NCBI RefSeq assembly: GCF_963855985.1
Contig: NC_087096.1
Span: 1,798,001 to 1,862,000 of the forward strand
Length of the DNA stretch: 64,000 nucleotides
Source of the DNA: Ostrinia nubilalis
Lineage: Eukaryota > Arthropoda > Insecta > Lepidoptera > Crambidae
Reading direction: 5' to 3'
Position 1 is the first letter of the stretch, and each line of letters opens with the position of its first letter. The notes under the pieces are model-generated. The model did not search any database and had not been told where the DNA came from. It worked only from the letters and a program-made list of their open reading frames with translations. A program made the position numbers and the translations under genes. Positions 31,401-41,070 of the stretch are shown in pieces.

Positions 31401-33758
31401 GGCCTCGGGCGCGGTGCGGGAAAGAATACCCTTATTTAGGTATTCCTGAAAAATATCGTCATATTTAATTTTCAAAGTAGGATTATTAGCGAACTTCTTT
31501 TCGAGAAGTAAAAAGCGTTTTTTAGCGGTATTATAAGAATTTCCTAATTTCTGAGGGTCATCATTAAAAGGAAGATCAACAGAATAACTGCCGTCAGAGC
31601 AACGAACAGTTGTAGATGTATAAATAGTTTCACATAGTTGGTCTTCAGGGCTTAAAAAGGTGCGCGAGGGAAGTTCCTCGACCTCCCAAAATTTTTCAAC
31701 GACTTGATGAAGCGGGTCAGAAGTAAAAGCACACAGTGTGCGAGTAGCGGGTTGCGGAGAAATAATAGGAGCGTCACCCATAATTAGGTAACCTAAGGTC
31801 GTTTCAAAGGCAGAGGGCATGAAATCATTAGTGTTTTGAATTTTGTTAGCGAGTAAAATTTTACAATAAAGTTTAACTCCTAAAAGCATGTCTATAGGTC
31901 CAGGTTGTGAAAACTCGTCATCAGCGAGCGGTAAGTTTTTTATAAAAGGTATGGCCGTCACGTCTACGCGCGAGTCGGGAAGCTGGGACGTAATTTGTTC
32001 AACTATCATGGGCTGTATAGCATATTCATAATTGTTATTGAAACGAGAAGTAAACTTAAGTTTAGTAAAGCCTAGAATTTTTTGTGTGGCTCCTCCTATG
32101 CCTTGAACTTCCGTATAGCGGGTTTGTTTATGTATAGGAAGCGATAAACGCTTGCAGCAATCAGCGGAAATATAATCACTCTGAGAGCCAGGGTCTACTA
32201 GACATCTCAAAAAGTGAGTGCGGTTATTACAATCAATAACTTTTATTTTAGCGGTTCCTAATAAAGTTGTCGTTTGAAAACGTTTACTACGATCGCACGA
32301 AACTGTACAAACCGATGCATTATTTTCAAACGTGTGCGGTGATTGAGTAGCGGGAGAATGAGTCATAATATTCGACTCGGCATGACCGGCCGCCGTAGTG
32401 CGGGCGGGGTCATGAGCGGTAGCGGAAATATTAGCGGGGTCGGACATCGCTGCTGCACCAATATTACAGTTACTAGATTTAACATTTGTATTGAAATGCA
32501 ATAATGAGTGATGTCGCATATAACAATGAGAACAATTATGTTTTGAAGTACATGAAAAGGTTTTATGTCGTACACTTAAACAGTTGTTACAAAAAGAGTT
32601 ATTTTTAATAAAATTATAACGATCAAATGGCGTTAATTTCATAAAAGAAGGACATGAATACATGTGTTCGTGCGGTTTATTATTACACAAGCTGCACTTC
32701 TCGCTTCCGCTTGTGTTGTTTACACTAGACCCTTCCGTATTCACAAAAGATTTCGTAGGCGTAGGGGTGTGCTTAGCGGATGATTTATTTTGCGGTTGAG
32801 AAAAATTATTAACCGGTTTAATATTAGTTACAGAGCGAGATAAAACTTTACTTTGTTCTTTAATGAACTCAATTAAATTATGATAGGTTGGTATCTTTTC
32901 TTTGCGATATGTTATTTCAAATAATTTAATTGTTTCTGTATCTAACTTTTGAAGTGCCAAATGTAAGAAAATAAAATCAGTTAAATCGCCAAGTTTTAAT
33001 TGTTTGAGCGCTTCCACAGAGGAATTAAAAGTGTTTATAAATGAATCTAGTCCGGTTGAACTTGTATTATTTAGCGGTTTAAAGTGTAACAACTGATTAA
33101 AATATGCACATGCGAGTGAACGAGGATCGTCATACTTTTGCACGAGTGCTTCCCAAATAACAATATAATTTTCAGCGGTGGGAGCCAGCCCTGCGCACAC
33201 GCACGACGCCTGTCCAGTTAGTTTACCAACCAAGTAAAATACCTTTTCGCTATCGGTAAGAGATGCGTTATCATGAATCATGTTTTTAAACTGTTGATAA
33301 AACAACGGCCAGTTCTTGACGTCACCGTTGAATGACATCAAATCAATAGGAGGGAGGCGAGGCTTCGAGTTCGTAGGCGTTTGCGGTTGCGAATAAGAAC
33401 TACAATTATCTTTCTCGATATCGAGCAAAAGTTGCTTAATATAACAGTACATTTCCTCAAATGAAGTCCACAAATCATAATCTACGTCTGAGTCGGGATT
33501 CAATTGTAAATTCAATATGTTATAAGAATCTAAAACGTCTTGAAAATCACTACGTAGTTTATCTATATTTGTGGCACTTGCACGAAATACCTTAAAGTTT
33601 TGTATGTTTTGTTCGGTTTTCTGTGCAAGGTCGTAAATATTTTCCATGCGTTTAAAAATAACATCGCGTTTAACAATAAAAATAGTCAGTTGATTTTTAT
33701 TAGTATCGCCATTCTCGTCCACGAAAGCATCGCTTCCTCGTTTCTTAGATTTAACCAT
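28416..33758 (-). CDS. BEL/Pao gag-pol polyprotein
   Basis: One 1780-codon frame makes the whole element protein set, needed for particle formation, reverse transcription and integration. In order: coiled, charged N-terminus; DUF1759-type gag region (about residues 135-310, PPIDLMSFNGD..NWPLFYQQF); Cys/His zinc fingers (355-421); retropepsin-like protease with active Asp522 in the motif DPGSQ; reverse transcriptase (about 790-990) with YMDD at 932-935; RNase H-like region with Asp1107 in FSDASESAYG; zinc-binding integrase N-terminus (HRDNCHAG, CNICFR); integrase core with Asp1483, Asp1549 and Glu1603; C-terminal DUF5641-like region. No stop or frameshift. All catalytic residues I looked for are present; Pro after the protease Asp, where Ser/Thr is common, is a variation. 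The start Met at 33758 opens the frame 554 bp below the 5' LTR. Confidence 0.95.
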   Translation of the reverse strand: MVKSKKRGSDAFVDENGDTNKNQLTIFIVKRDVIFKRMENIYDLAQKTEQNIQNFKVFRASATNIDKLRSDFQDVLDSYNILNLQLNPDSDVDYDLWTSFEEMYCYIKQLLLDIEKDNCSSYSQPQTPTNSKPRLPPIDLMSFNGDVKNWPLFYQQFKNMIHDNASLTDSEKVFYLVGKLTGQASCVCAGLAPTAENYIVIWEALVQKYDDPRSLACAYFNQLLHFKPLNNTSSTGLDSFINTFNSSVEALKQLKLGDLTDFIFLHLALQKLDTETIKLFEITYRKEKIPTYHNLIEFIKEQSKVLSRSVTNIKPVNNFSQPQNKSSAKHTPTPTKSFVNTEGSSVNNTSGSEKCSLCNNKPHEHMYSCPSFMKLTPFDRYNFIKNNSFCNNCLSVRHKTFSCTSKHNCSHCYMRHHSLLHFNTNVKSSNCNIGAAAMSDPANISATAHDPARTTAAGHAESNIMTHSPATQSPHTFENNASVCTVSCDRSKRFQTTTLLGTAKIKVIDCNNRTHFLRCLVDPGSQSDYISADCCKRLSLPIHKQTRYTEVQGIGGATQKILGFTKLKFTSRFNNNYEYAIQPMIVEQITSQLPDSRVDVTAIPFIKNLPLADDEFSQPGPIDMLLGVKLYCKILLANKIQNTNDFMPSAFETTLGYLIMGDAPIISPQPATRTLCAFTSDPLHQVVEKFWEVEELPSRTFLSPEDQLCETIYTSTTVRCSDGSYSVDLPFNDDPQKLGNSYNTAKKRFLLLEKKFANNPTLKIKYDDIFQEYLNKGILSRTAPEACESPGFYLPHHPVVRDDKSTTKVRPVLDGSAKTDTGLSLNDVLHSGCNLQADIFHILLNVRLFSIAFFADVKQMYLCIHTNPPHRKYQRILYRFSDTDPLETFEFTRVTFGLRSSPFLALRTLRQLASDERHHWPDAASVVERDIYMDDLASSASSLPEAVKIARELIQLFKAGGFDLVKWTSNSLELLEQIPESHRQSEFISFDDGNIFKILGLRWLPAQDTFVFETSSPPLVCTKRAILSATARLYDVLGLVGPIILFAKLLIKELWLLNLDWDDVPPSRIINVWQQYLFELPQISRLSFPRHVGIKCGSKVSLIGFSDASESAYGCVIYLHVVNGNMPPIVTLLCSKSRVASAKPKITLARLELNGILLMSRFLKIVYDSMSNRYEIDNIYAFSDSEVALCWSVASPHRFDTYVANRISQIQTNISPDKLYFIPGVQNPADCVSRGLTPAQLIQHELWFKGPFWLSLPIDNWPIQQFAPNKLSLPEEKTVSHVATKKVTEAENPILSLASRCSSWDKLLRVTVYMLRFMKRLPQNNVITADDLNAAELKVIQAVQSVYFSEDIKKVSNKQPCSSKLLKLYPFLCDGILRVGGRLSNSTLDYSSKHPILLPKQGRIVELLIESYHRDNCHAGPQLLIALLKSKYWIISARRVVRQLIHKCNICFRLHPKSTFPPMADLPKCRLEQCKAFLHTGVDYAGPLYITPYRKRGVRSVKAYLCLFICLVTKAVHLELVSNLTSASFIDAFKRFLSRRGPCTFLYSDNGTNFVASKAYFNELHEFLKTDDYYQTFSHELAKNRITWRMNPPTASHFGGLWEANVKSAKSLLFRVIGNQILTFEEMSTVLAQIEAVLNSRPLYVLSSDPSEPLALTPSHFLSTAPLECLPAADLAEQRTNLLSRFSLMDSLVQSFWKRFRSEYLHNLQLREKWNTPSNPIKVGTVVLLIVENSPPLQWPLGIITSIFPGKDGVTRVAEIKTKTGTYKRPVVRLCPLPTQ

Positions 33759-34312
33759 TGTAAATAGTTGTAAATATCTTTAGTTATAAAAGTAAAAGCG
33801 GGTAAAAATGTATATAAGAATATTATGCGGTTGCGTAAATAAAATAATGGCGAGCGGGTGATGTATAGAAAAATAATGGCGGGTAGCGAACGCTGAGACG
33901 CTGTGTTGTGCGTGATCGAATTTAACTGAACAACGAAATTAATAATGGAATGCAAATACGTTATTATGTAATTATGAAATCTAAAATTCAATTATTAGAA
34001 TTGAGAGTGAATTAGCGGTGATGTGATATAACCAAAAGTAACTTGAAGTCACGCAAATGCGGTGCGGAAATAAAATAAACAAAAATAAAATAGTTGTCAA
34101 CGCGGTTAAATAATTATAATGTCGACAATCTACTTTTATCTGCGTGATACAAATACTTGTACGTTATATCCAAAATGGCGGGTTAAATAAAATAAAATTT
34201 GCGGGTTAAAGATATGTGTTGTAAAGTTAAATTTAAATAAAAATATGCGGTTAAATAACGTAAAAATCGTATTTTAGATGCGAATATCCGGCTCGAAGGA
34301 CCAAAAAAAAGG
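33759..34312 (-). other. BEL leader with repeated GCGGTTAAAT words
   Basis: Untranslated leader between the 5' LTR and the gag start. On the plus strand the word GCGG(G)TTAAA occurs near 34102, 34178, 34201 and 34247, and again in each LTR ('ggcggttaaattt', 27707 and 34356). The role is unknown. A packaging or transcription-factor site is a guess. Confidence 0.5.
34286..34303 (-). other. Candidate primer-binding site
   Basis: On the coding strand TGGTCCTTCGAGCCGGAT begins 9 bases after the 5' LTR end. TGG is what pairs with a tRNA CCA end. I cannot assign the tRNA: the pattern has a TTCGA word closer to the CCA than a normal T-loop would be. Confidence 0.5.
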
Positions 34313-34898
34313 TGTAGTAGCCTAAATCCTACATCTCTTTTGGTTTGTAATCAGATGGCGGTTAAATTTATAATTCTTGGTTCATACCTATTAGGCTAGG
34401 TTTTCGATGTATTAGTGGACTGTATTTCTGCGGATGCTTAAACAGCTGCCTAAAGAACGCAGTTGTAAGCTTGCAAATAATAACTGGGACGAAGAGACCG
34501 AAGAAAAATGACGACAGGAAATTTGGAAAGGAAACATGCGCACTTACCAATAATATCTCCGTCGGGCACTCTTCAAGTTTCACAAGCCACACACGATGGT
34601 TCCGAGCCGAACACTTAGCAATTATTGTTCTTTAGAGCTGTCTTGCACAAAATCGATATAAAATATAGGTCACGCACAAATTAATAAAGACACGTCTGTC
34701 TCAGCGTAGGCGCAAATTAGGAAGGGGCGATGTCCACCGTATGCGTTGCACATTCGTAGATCGCGGTGACAGACGAAGACGGCAACAGCAAAAGTGCACA
34801 TGTTGGAAAGGGATGGGAGATGATGGGATTTAAAACATTTGCAAGCTTACCCTACAATAATTTTATTTTTACAAACCGCAAAAATACGAAATCCAACA
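34313..34898 (-). promoter_or_regulatory. 5' LTR of the BEL/Pao element (promoter)
   Basis: 586 bp, identical to 27664-28249. As the 5' LTR it should carry the promoter and RNA start. I could not mark a TATA box or initiator with confidence. Confidence 0.9.
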
Positions 34899-35019
34899 CT
34901 CACTGTAAACAAATATTGGGAATCCATAATAGGCATATACCAGAATCTCTCTTAAAGGAACTTAAGTCAGAGATGATTTTATATCTGTCGCTGGATCAAA
35001 CCCTTTATGATGTCTTGGT
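34899..35019 (+). pseudogene. Candidate host exon, right half
   Basis: After the CTCAC duplication, the frame continues in phase with 27582-27663 and reads HCKQILGIHNRHIPESLLK, then SLDQTLYDVL, before TTG|GTATGT, a good splice donor. The BEL element would interrupt the exon in the sense-opposite orientation. Product unknown. Confidence 0.4.
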
Positions 35020-35226
35020 ATGTAACTAACAAGTTCAGCGACGATAAATTTGGGGTTTTGTCAAAATATGAGTAAAGTAGGTGTTTTTATTTATCTTCTT
35101 GGCACCATTTCTGCCGCGATGTCGGCGCATGACATGATTTGTTGGCGTGTGGGACCTTGGGGCCAACATTTGGGTCACGTTCGTAAGTGAAGGATGAAGT
35201 TTCTTGTAAAATGAAAATTTTATTAG

Positions 35227-35295
35227 CAAGTTTGCTTAGAGTTGGTGAGAGATCAGACAGAATGGAAAACCTATTGTCTCGGGGACCGAACGTGA
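35227..35295 (+). pseudogene. Possible next (terminal) exon of the broken gene
   Basis: An AG acceptor follows 'gaaaattttatt' at 35226. Joined in phase to the donor at 35019, it reads QVCLELVRDQTEWKTYCLGD and stops at TGA (35293-35295). A second open frame over the same bases runs to about 35378, so the choice is uncertain. Confidence 0.25.
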
Positions 35296-38074
35296 TGTTT
35301 TTTTATACGGAAGGTTCTTTTGAAAATATAACTTATCAAGATGATGACCATCAATGGCCTATAACCATTACTTTGTAATACATTCCCGCCTTAGGCAGAT
35401 CGATTTTTTCAAGTTACTCGTATTGATAACATGTTTCAAGTTCATAATAATTACTATATTTAATTGTATAATATGACAAGATAAGTTAAAATTGGGATAC
35501 TTATCGATAGAAATCACGAAAGAAGATAATTCGGTCAGTTGCTTGTAACCACAGCTGCAACATATCAGCCGAAAGCCAAGTGAGTAAGTGAGTACATAAT
35601 GTAACTCATAAAAATGTCGCGTGGAGACTCGTGTTTCTCTATTTTAGTTAAATATAAAGTGTTTCAGAATAGTTTAGATTTTAAGACCATGTTTAGATAA
35701 AAGGCTACACGAACAACGCCACTGGCTACTCTTTGTAAAGTTTAAAAGCATTATTTTAATCCGAAAATCACAGTTTAATTACTGAATTTCCGACTGTTGG
35801 CTATAACAAAGTCCAAAGTTCAATATCCTCTCAAAAATCCGTCAAAGGAACTAAAACAAGAACTCTATTAACTCCAGCTAACAGCCCAAAGCTGTAATTT
35901 ATGCTACAGCTACGGGAGAGTCGGAGTTTTGTTGGTAGAGTACAAGCAACAAAATAGGTAATTAAAGAACCAACTTAAAACTAAGAACGACTCGATCGTA
36001 CTCAGTAGTGGGGTTAAGTTAAAAAAAGTTACACGTAGTTTTAAAAATTACAGTAGATTGGGAAGAACTTAGGTTATGGTGGAAATGACGGTACATCAAG
36101 TTTAACACCGGGGTATCTTATTTAGTTGTGATTGGTGCTATATTTCAACAAACTTCATAGTCAGCGTGACTGTAAATCGATGTGAGGTGGAGTTATTTTC
36201 ATAGGGGTCACTTAAAAATTAGGGATTGATGGTGAAAACGGGCATGAGAGCGGTAATCTTGTGTGCGTGTGTACCTAATGTGCTACTTAGTGGTTGCAAA
36301 ATATCTAGTAATCATGATTCAGTGATATTACTATGAAAATTTACTTTATTTACTTGTCATAAGTTCGTTAACCTTCTTCTCAGCACTGGCCCATTTATTG
36401 TCCCGAAGCAGTGGTAGAGTTAATACTGAGACGTGTAAAAGTACTTTTTAAAAGCCTACTTGCAAAAATAAAATGAGTTTTATGAGCTAACTAGCGACTT
36501 CGTACGCGTGGACGTTTTACTCCCTTAGGGGTGGAGTTTCGTAAAATCCTGTCTTAGTGGATGCCTACGCCATAACATCTACCTGCATGCCAAATTTCAG
36601 CCCGATCCGTCCAGTGGTTTGGGCTGTGCGTTGATAGATCACTATGTCAGTCAGTCAGTCAGTCAGTGAGTCACCTTTTTGAGTTATATTTAGATTTCAG
36701 AAAGCAGTAATATTAGGATACAAAATGCAAGTAACAAAATTGATTTGCAAGTAACGATACTCCAAGTAACGAGTAACTTGGTAACGGATATGGGGCTTGG
36801 CACAAAGGGCTCTCCCCAAGGTGCCCTGTAGGGCTGATTCCATTACCATCAGGCACGGGCGTGATGTAAACGCGATAGTAATCTGATATATGTGTGTCGA
36901 TGGGAACTTACGGCTTTATTAGCTAATGTATGGGAAATTCAAGTAGGACATTATGGTAGAGTAGGTATTAGATATATGGCATTACGCTGGTAGGGTAAAA
37001 AGATTATGAGACATGTAGAGGCTCCTTGAGAGCAAAACATTTGTCGATTTGTATGTAATATTTAATTAGTCTATACAAATAAAGAAATTATGACTTTGAC
37101 TATGGTTTACATTACAACAATTAAATTAATTTAGTCATACTGTATGAATTTTATAGTGCTAATCGAATTCACCATGTGGAAATCCTTGTCCAGCTGTGGA
37201 CGTCATTTGGCTGAAGCATATTTCGGTTATAGGGTGGTTGTCTCGGAGATTCCGGGTACAACTCGCTAGTGGATTAAAGTATAAAATTACTTTGGGTGTT
37301 TACCTTAAAGTATATAGACAAGTGGATTTACTTGTAACAAAATAACAAGCCACTCTAATTATGTTCAAGATCATATACCTAATAGAGTGGCTCGTGTATC
37401 ACCATTTGACAAGCATGAAAATAGCTTTGGAAAGTGAGCTTTTACTTATATTAAATCATTCGTAAGAAACACATACATAGAAATGCTCGAGAACTTAATT
37501 TTTAACACCTGTAATATGTAATTTACCTATGTTCCACGAATAAACGAATTTTGATTTTGATTTTTTTATGAAATGCTCTAGTAAGTAATCCACCTTTAGT
37601 TTGTCGATGCCTGTACCAGAAAAAGTACCAGTAAGTAATATAATTATATTAATAATATAATGTATAGTAATATTTCACATACAAAGCTCACAATCTGTTT
37701 TCACCTGTAAATTCAGCACTTTGGCAGTTAACATGTACATTTTCATGGCGAAACTGTAAATCTGTCAGTTAACGTCATTGCGATCATACCCGCCTGTGTT
37801 TATTGCACATAAACATAATTTACACGGCGAGGGAGAACGTAGAACGTTCTGAACATTTTCCTTGAAAGGGTCAAAGGCTCGGAGTTCTCTGTAATGACTG
37901 AGTTCCAAAAGCCAGCCTTTTTCGTGAAACTGAAACGTTTAGGGAATTGATAGTTATGGTTTTGGGTTTAGAATTGCTTTTCGAATGGTTGATAGCATCT
38001 GTATTTCTATAGTAATGTACAGACAGCATATTAGACTATTACGTTTTTATTGCAAATTCGACTCTATTTTAAGA
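35296..38074. other. Intergenic with repeat fragments
   Basis: No gene is supported. Visible: half copy of the 10077 MITE (35582-35660), half copy of the 60580 MITE (36150-36243), the 'gggacaata' dispersed repeat in reverse (36375-36480), a 'cttcgtacgcgtgga'-type dispersed repeat ending in (GTCA)n at 36490-36720, and a short LINE tail at about 37175-37220. Confidence 0.55.
36490..36720 (+). repeat. Dispersed repeat with (AGTC)n run
   Basis: Starts 'actagcgacttcgtacgcgt', runs through 'ccaaatttcagcccgatccgt' and a 'gtcagtcagtcagtcagtca' run. This layout parallels the repeats at 53005-53268 and 57130-57365 (opening near CTAG, 'aaatttcatcaaaat', (CAGA)n, then 'gcatttataatatta'). Confidence 0.6.
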
Positions 38075-38450
38075 TACAGGGTGTCACACTGACACTGGAG
38101 GTAGCTGAGTCTACAACGCATCGAACAAGACTATGTCCATAGAAAAGTTTCATAAGTTTTCAGATAATTACCAATTTTATAAGAGTTCGATGACTTTTTA
38201 AATATGAGTGATATTATTAGTCCTACTAATATTATAAATGCGAAAGTTTGGATGTCTAGATGTCTGGATGGATGTTTGTTACTCTTTCACGCAAAAACTA
38301 CAGAACGTATTTTGATGAAACCTTACAGTATTATTCTTTATAACTCAGAATAACATGTAGGCTATAATTTATGACGATGTGTGACAAACTAAAGTTCATG
38401 CGGGTGATACACTTGTTCGATGCTTTTTTTTTATTTTGGGACACCTTGTA
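38075..38450. mobile_element. TIR element, TACARGGTGTC family, interrupted
   Basis: Ends TACAGGGTGTCACACTGACA and (complement) TACAAGGTGTCCCAAAATA share the first 12 bases roughly, and an inner 'gcatcgaacaag' block is also inverted. A second dispersed repeat beginning 'tactaatattataaatgcga' (38218-38400) sits inside, so this looks like a nested pair. Confidence 0.5.
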
Positions 38451-38596
38451 TATGAGGCTAAAGTATTTAGTTTGACGTGCTGTCAATGTATATTCTGGGC
38501 GTGACTTATGAACTGAAGTTCTTCTTTATTCATGGTTTATGCAAGGGTATAAACGAGGAAATAAACTAATCATAACCTCATTTAAAACCGTCATCA

Positions 38597-38720
38597 TCAT
38601 CATCATCATTTCAGCCACAGGACTCCACTGCTGAACATAGGCCTCCCCCAATGACTTCCACATCGCACGGATGGTAGCGGCCTGCATCCAGCGCCTACTT
38701 GCTACCTTTATCAGGTCGTC
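38597..38720 (-). mobile_element. RTE-like LINE tail, ATG-type
   Basis: Plus strand begins (CATCAT)n then 'ttcagccacaggactccactgc' and ends 'tacctttatcaggtcgtc'. Same 3' end as 7663-7795. No clear target duplication. Confidence 0.75.
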
Positions 38721-38851
38721 AATTATTCGTCAGGTATTTCAAACCGTATTCCAAGGATATAGAGTTCAAGACCGATCGATAACATTTGTCAACTTTGTAG
38801 GTTGACTGACTACTGCAGATGCCTTAATAAGGTTTAGTTGTGCCTTTAGAG

Positions 38852-39020
38852 TAGGCGCACACCGTTGATTTTTCGTCAGCCGACAGTTTAGTCGGGCTGT
38901 TGATCAGTATGGGCATGTATGGGAGTGCGCACACTACACCGATTCGATTTGGCCGATTCTTCATACAATTTGAAATCGGGCACAACTATCGGCCAACTAA
39001 AAATCAACGGTGTGCGCTTA
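38852..39020. mobile_element. MITE, TAGGCGCACACCGTTGATTT family
   Basis: A 169-bp element with inverted ends of about 22 bp. A fragment with the same left end is at 58824-58848. No coding capacity. Target duplication not clear. Confidence 0.65.
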
Positions 39021-39709
39021 ATCTTATACATAACGTAAACCCCCGTATCCTGAACCAGGTATAACCGTAATAAACTAGTGATTTACACACATAGTTAATT
39101 TTAACGTGCAAGTAAAACGAGCATGAAGTCGAGGCGTTTTATGAAAAACATAAAACTTATTTATGGCTGCGGATTAGGAGAAGTTGTTAAAAATTATGTT
39201 GGTACTTTTATAATCTAAAGTACAATAAGCTGAGTTATGTAATTTATACTAATATAATTTTAAGTGGACGTGATTTGGCTGAAACGAACGTACGAACTAC
39301 TAATTATTAAGTCTAGAACGGTTGATCTCTAATTTTTTTGATTCATATTCGTCTCAAAAAGCAGAAAACTTGAGTATGAAAATATCAGGTTCTTTTATTA
39401 AAATCTATGTAGGTATTCAAGTGTATCAGTCTGTTTCTAAAATACAACACCAATGTGGCCGGTTTTTTCACATTATTTCCCCCCTGTCAGCCTTTTCGCT
39501 GAATCAACAATAGATTTCGACACACAGCATTGATTCCCTTCTCTCTTTTAAGTACACGCATTATTTTCCGAAAATGCGGAAGGGGACAATTTTGAAACGT
39601 GCTCAAGTAGTTACTCATAATATTCATTTCTTGCTATTTGTGAAAAAATCCTTAAGGGCCCACGCTAAAACTCGCGCGGGCGCACGCCGCGTTTATGATT
39701 TTTGTGCAT

Positions 39710-39958
39710 TACTTAAAGGTCACCCAGAGGGCGATGGAGATTGCAATGCTCGGAGTTTCCCTGCGTGATCGAATCAGAAAAGAGAAGATCCGTTGGGGAA
39801 CTAAAGCGATTGACATATCCCGCAGAATCGCTAAAATCAATTGGCAGTGGGCGGGGAACATGGCTAGCAGAGCTGATGGTCGATGGATCGGTCTTTGTGG
39901 AAATCCTTGAGGGAGGCCTTTGTCCAGCAGTGACGTCATTCGGCTGAAACGAAGACGA
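39710..39958 (+). pseudogene. RTE-like LINE fragment, GAAC-type, decayed
   Basis: Frames read LKVTQRAMEIAMLGVSLRDR and TKAIDISRRIAKINWQWAG, then jump to the 'ggaggcctttgtccagcagt' end. An internal deletion has removed the EW..RWTDDL part. Confidence 0.75.
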
Positions 39959-40175
39959 AGCACGCAGCGACAACCCGCCGCGGATGCAAACCCGCACTAG
40001 TTTTATCATAGGCCCGTAAAGGGGTGGTATAAAAATCCGGCCTCAGCCGTCACTCGCAAGATGCGTCATGTCCCGATTTGATGAATGGATAGGAAGCTCT
40101 ATCTATCACGACCGCGAACACGTCGCTACGAGATATTGAACTCATTTGTCAATGAATAAATAATTTATTTGGTAT

Positions 40176-41070
40176 ACAGGGTGTATTCGTCAAGCCCTAT
40201 TACTCGGTCTAGCTGAAACGGCCTTAGTTATTAAGAAACACTTACCTATCATCAGCTAAGACTATATTTCCCAAATTTATCCGCTTAGGGGATGAAACGG
40301 GGGTTAATTTTGCTCCGTGTGCTCTTTGCCTCCTGTCACATAAAAAAAAATTAAAAAAAAATAAGTTACGCTAACAATGCCAATGGTCAGGAGCAGGCTT
40401 TAGTAACACCTAAAGATAACGAGTCCAAATTTCAATGACAAATAAACCATACCAAAAGTTTATTTTTACAGAATTTCCTATAAACAATATTACCCTTGAC
40501 CGCCGCTTAATCAGCGTGATGTCGCAGTATGGACACCCCATCCATCATGGCAACCATGGACCATTCATCACGCGCTTGATGCGGTGGACACGGAGGCTTA
40601 GTAAACACATGGGGCTTTTTGTAAAAAAGTGGACCAACTCCGTTTGTAAAGGGGAGAAATGTTTTTTAATTGAGTTACGGGTGATAATGCTTTAGCGTAG
40701 TCATCGTTTTAATGCCAGCGTGAACAATGATACTAAGGTACCAAGTATAATCTCTGGACTGTCTGTTTTTTCTGGGACAACAAAGTATGTACCCAGGGAG
40801 AAATAAACTATGAGGCTAAAGGTTATAATCATAATCTGATAGATTTTAAACAAAGTGCTATCTGTTGAAGCATAGAGCAATCATTGCTTTTTTATGCATC
40901 AACAGATGATACTTTAATCAAATCTAAAGAAAATAGGCTTTTTTAAAGTGCTACAAGATAATTAAAAAATCACGAGCTCTATTATAAAACTGCTTGAGTC
41001 AGTAGAGATTTTAGTGTCGCCCTAGTAATCTAGCTCAGTACGTTTCCCAATCTGCCTTTCACACCCTGTA
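40176..41070. mobile_element. Possible 895-bp TACAGGGTGT-bounded element
   Basis: TACAGGGTGTATTCG opens at 40176 and 'cacaccctgta' closes at 41070. Beyond 10 bp the ends do not match, so pairing them as one element is doubtful. Confidence 0.3.

Larger units (their letters stand above)
27664..34898 (-). mobile_element. Complete BEL/Pao LTR retrotransposon
   Basis: A 7235-bp element with 586-bp LTRs at 27664-28249 and 34313-34898 that I compared base by base and found identical. LTRs begin TG and end CA on the coding strand. A 5-bp direct repeat CTCAC flanks the element (27659-27663, 34899-34903), the usual BEL/Pao size. In coding order (minus strand): 5' LTR, leader with a candidate primer-binding site, one gag-pol frame, polypurine tract, 3' LTR. 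Identical LTRs and an open frame point to a very recent insertion, which may still be active. Confidence 0.95.

Noticed and set aside
40176..41070. Intact TACAGGGTGT-bounded transposon
   Set aside because: Only the first 10 bp of the ends match as inverted repeats. Kept only as a low-confidence feature.
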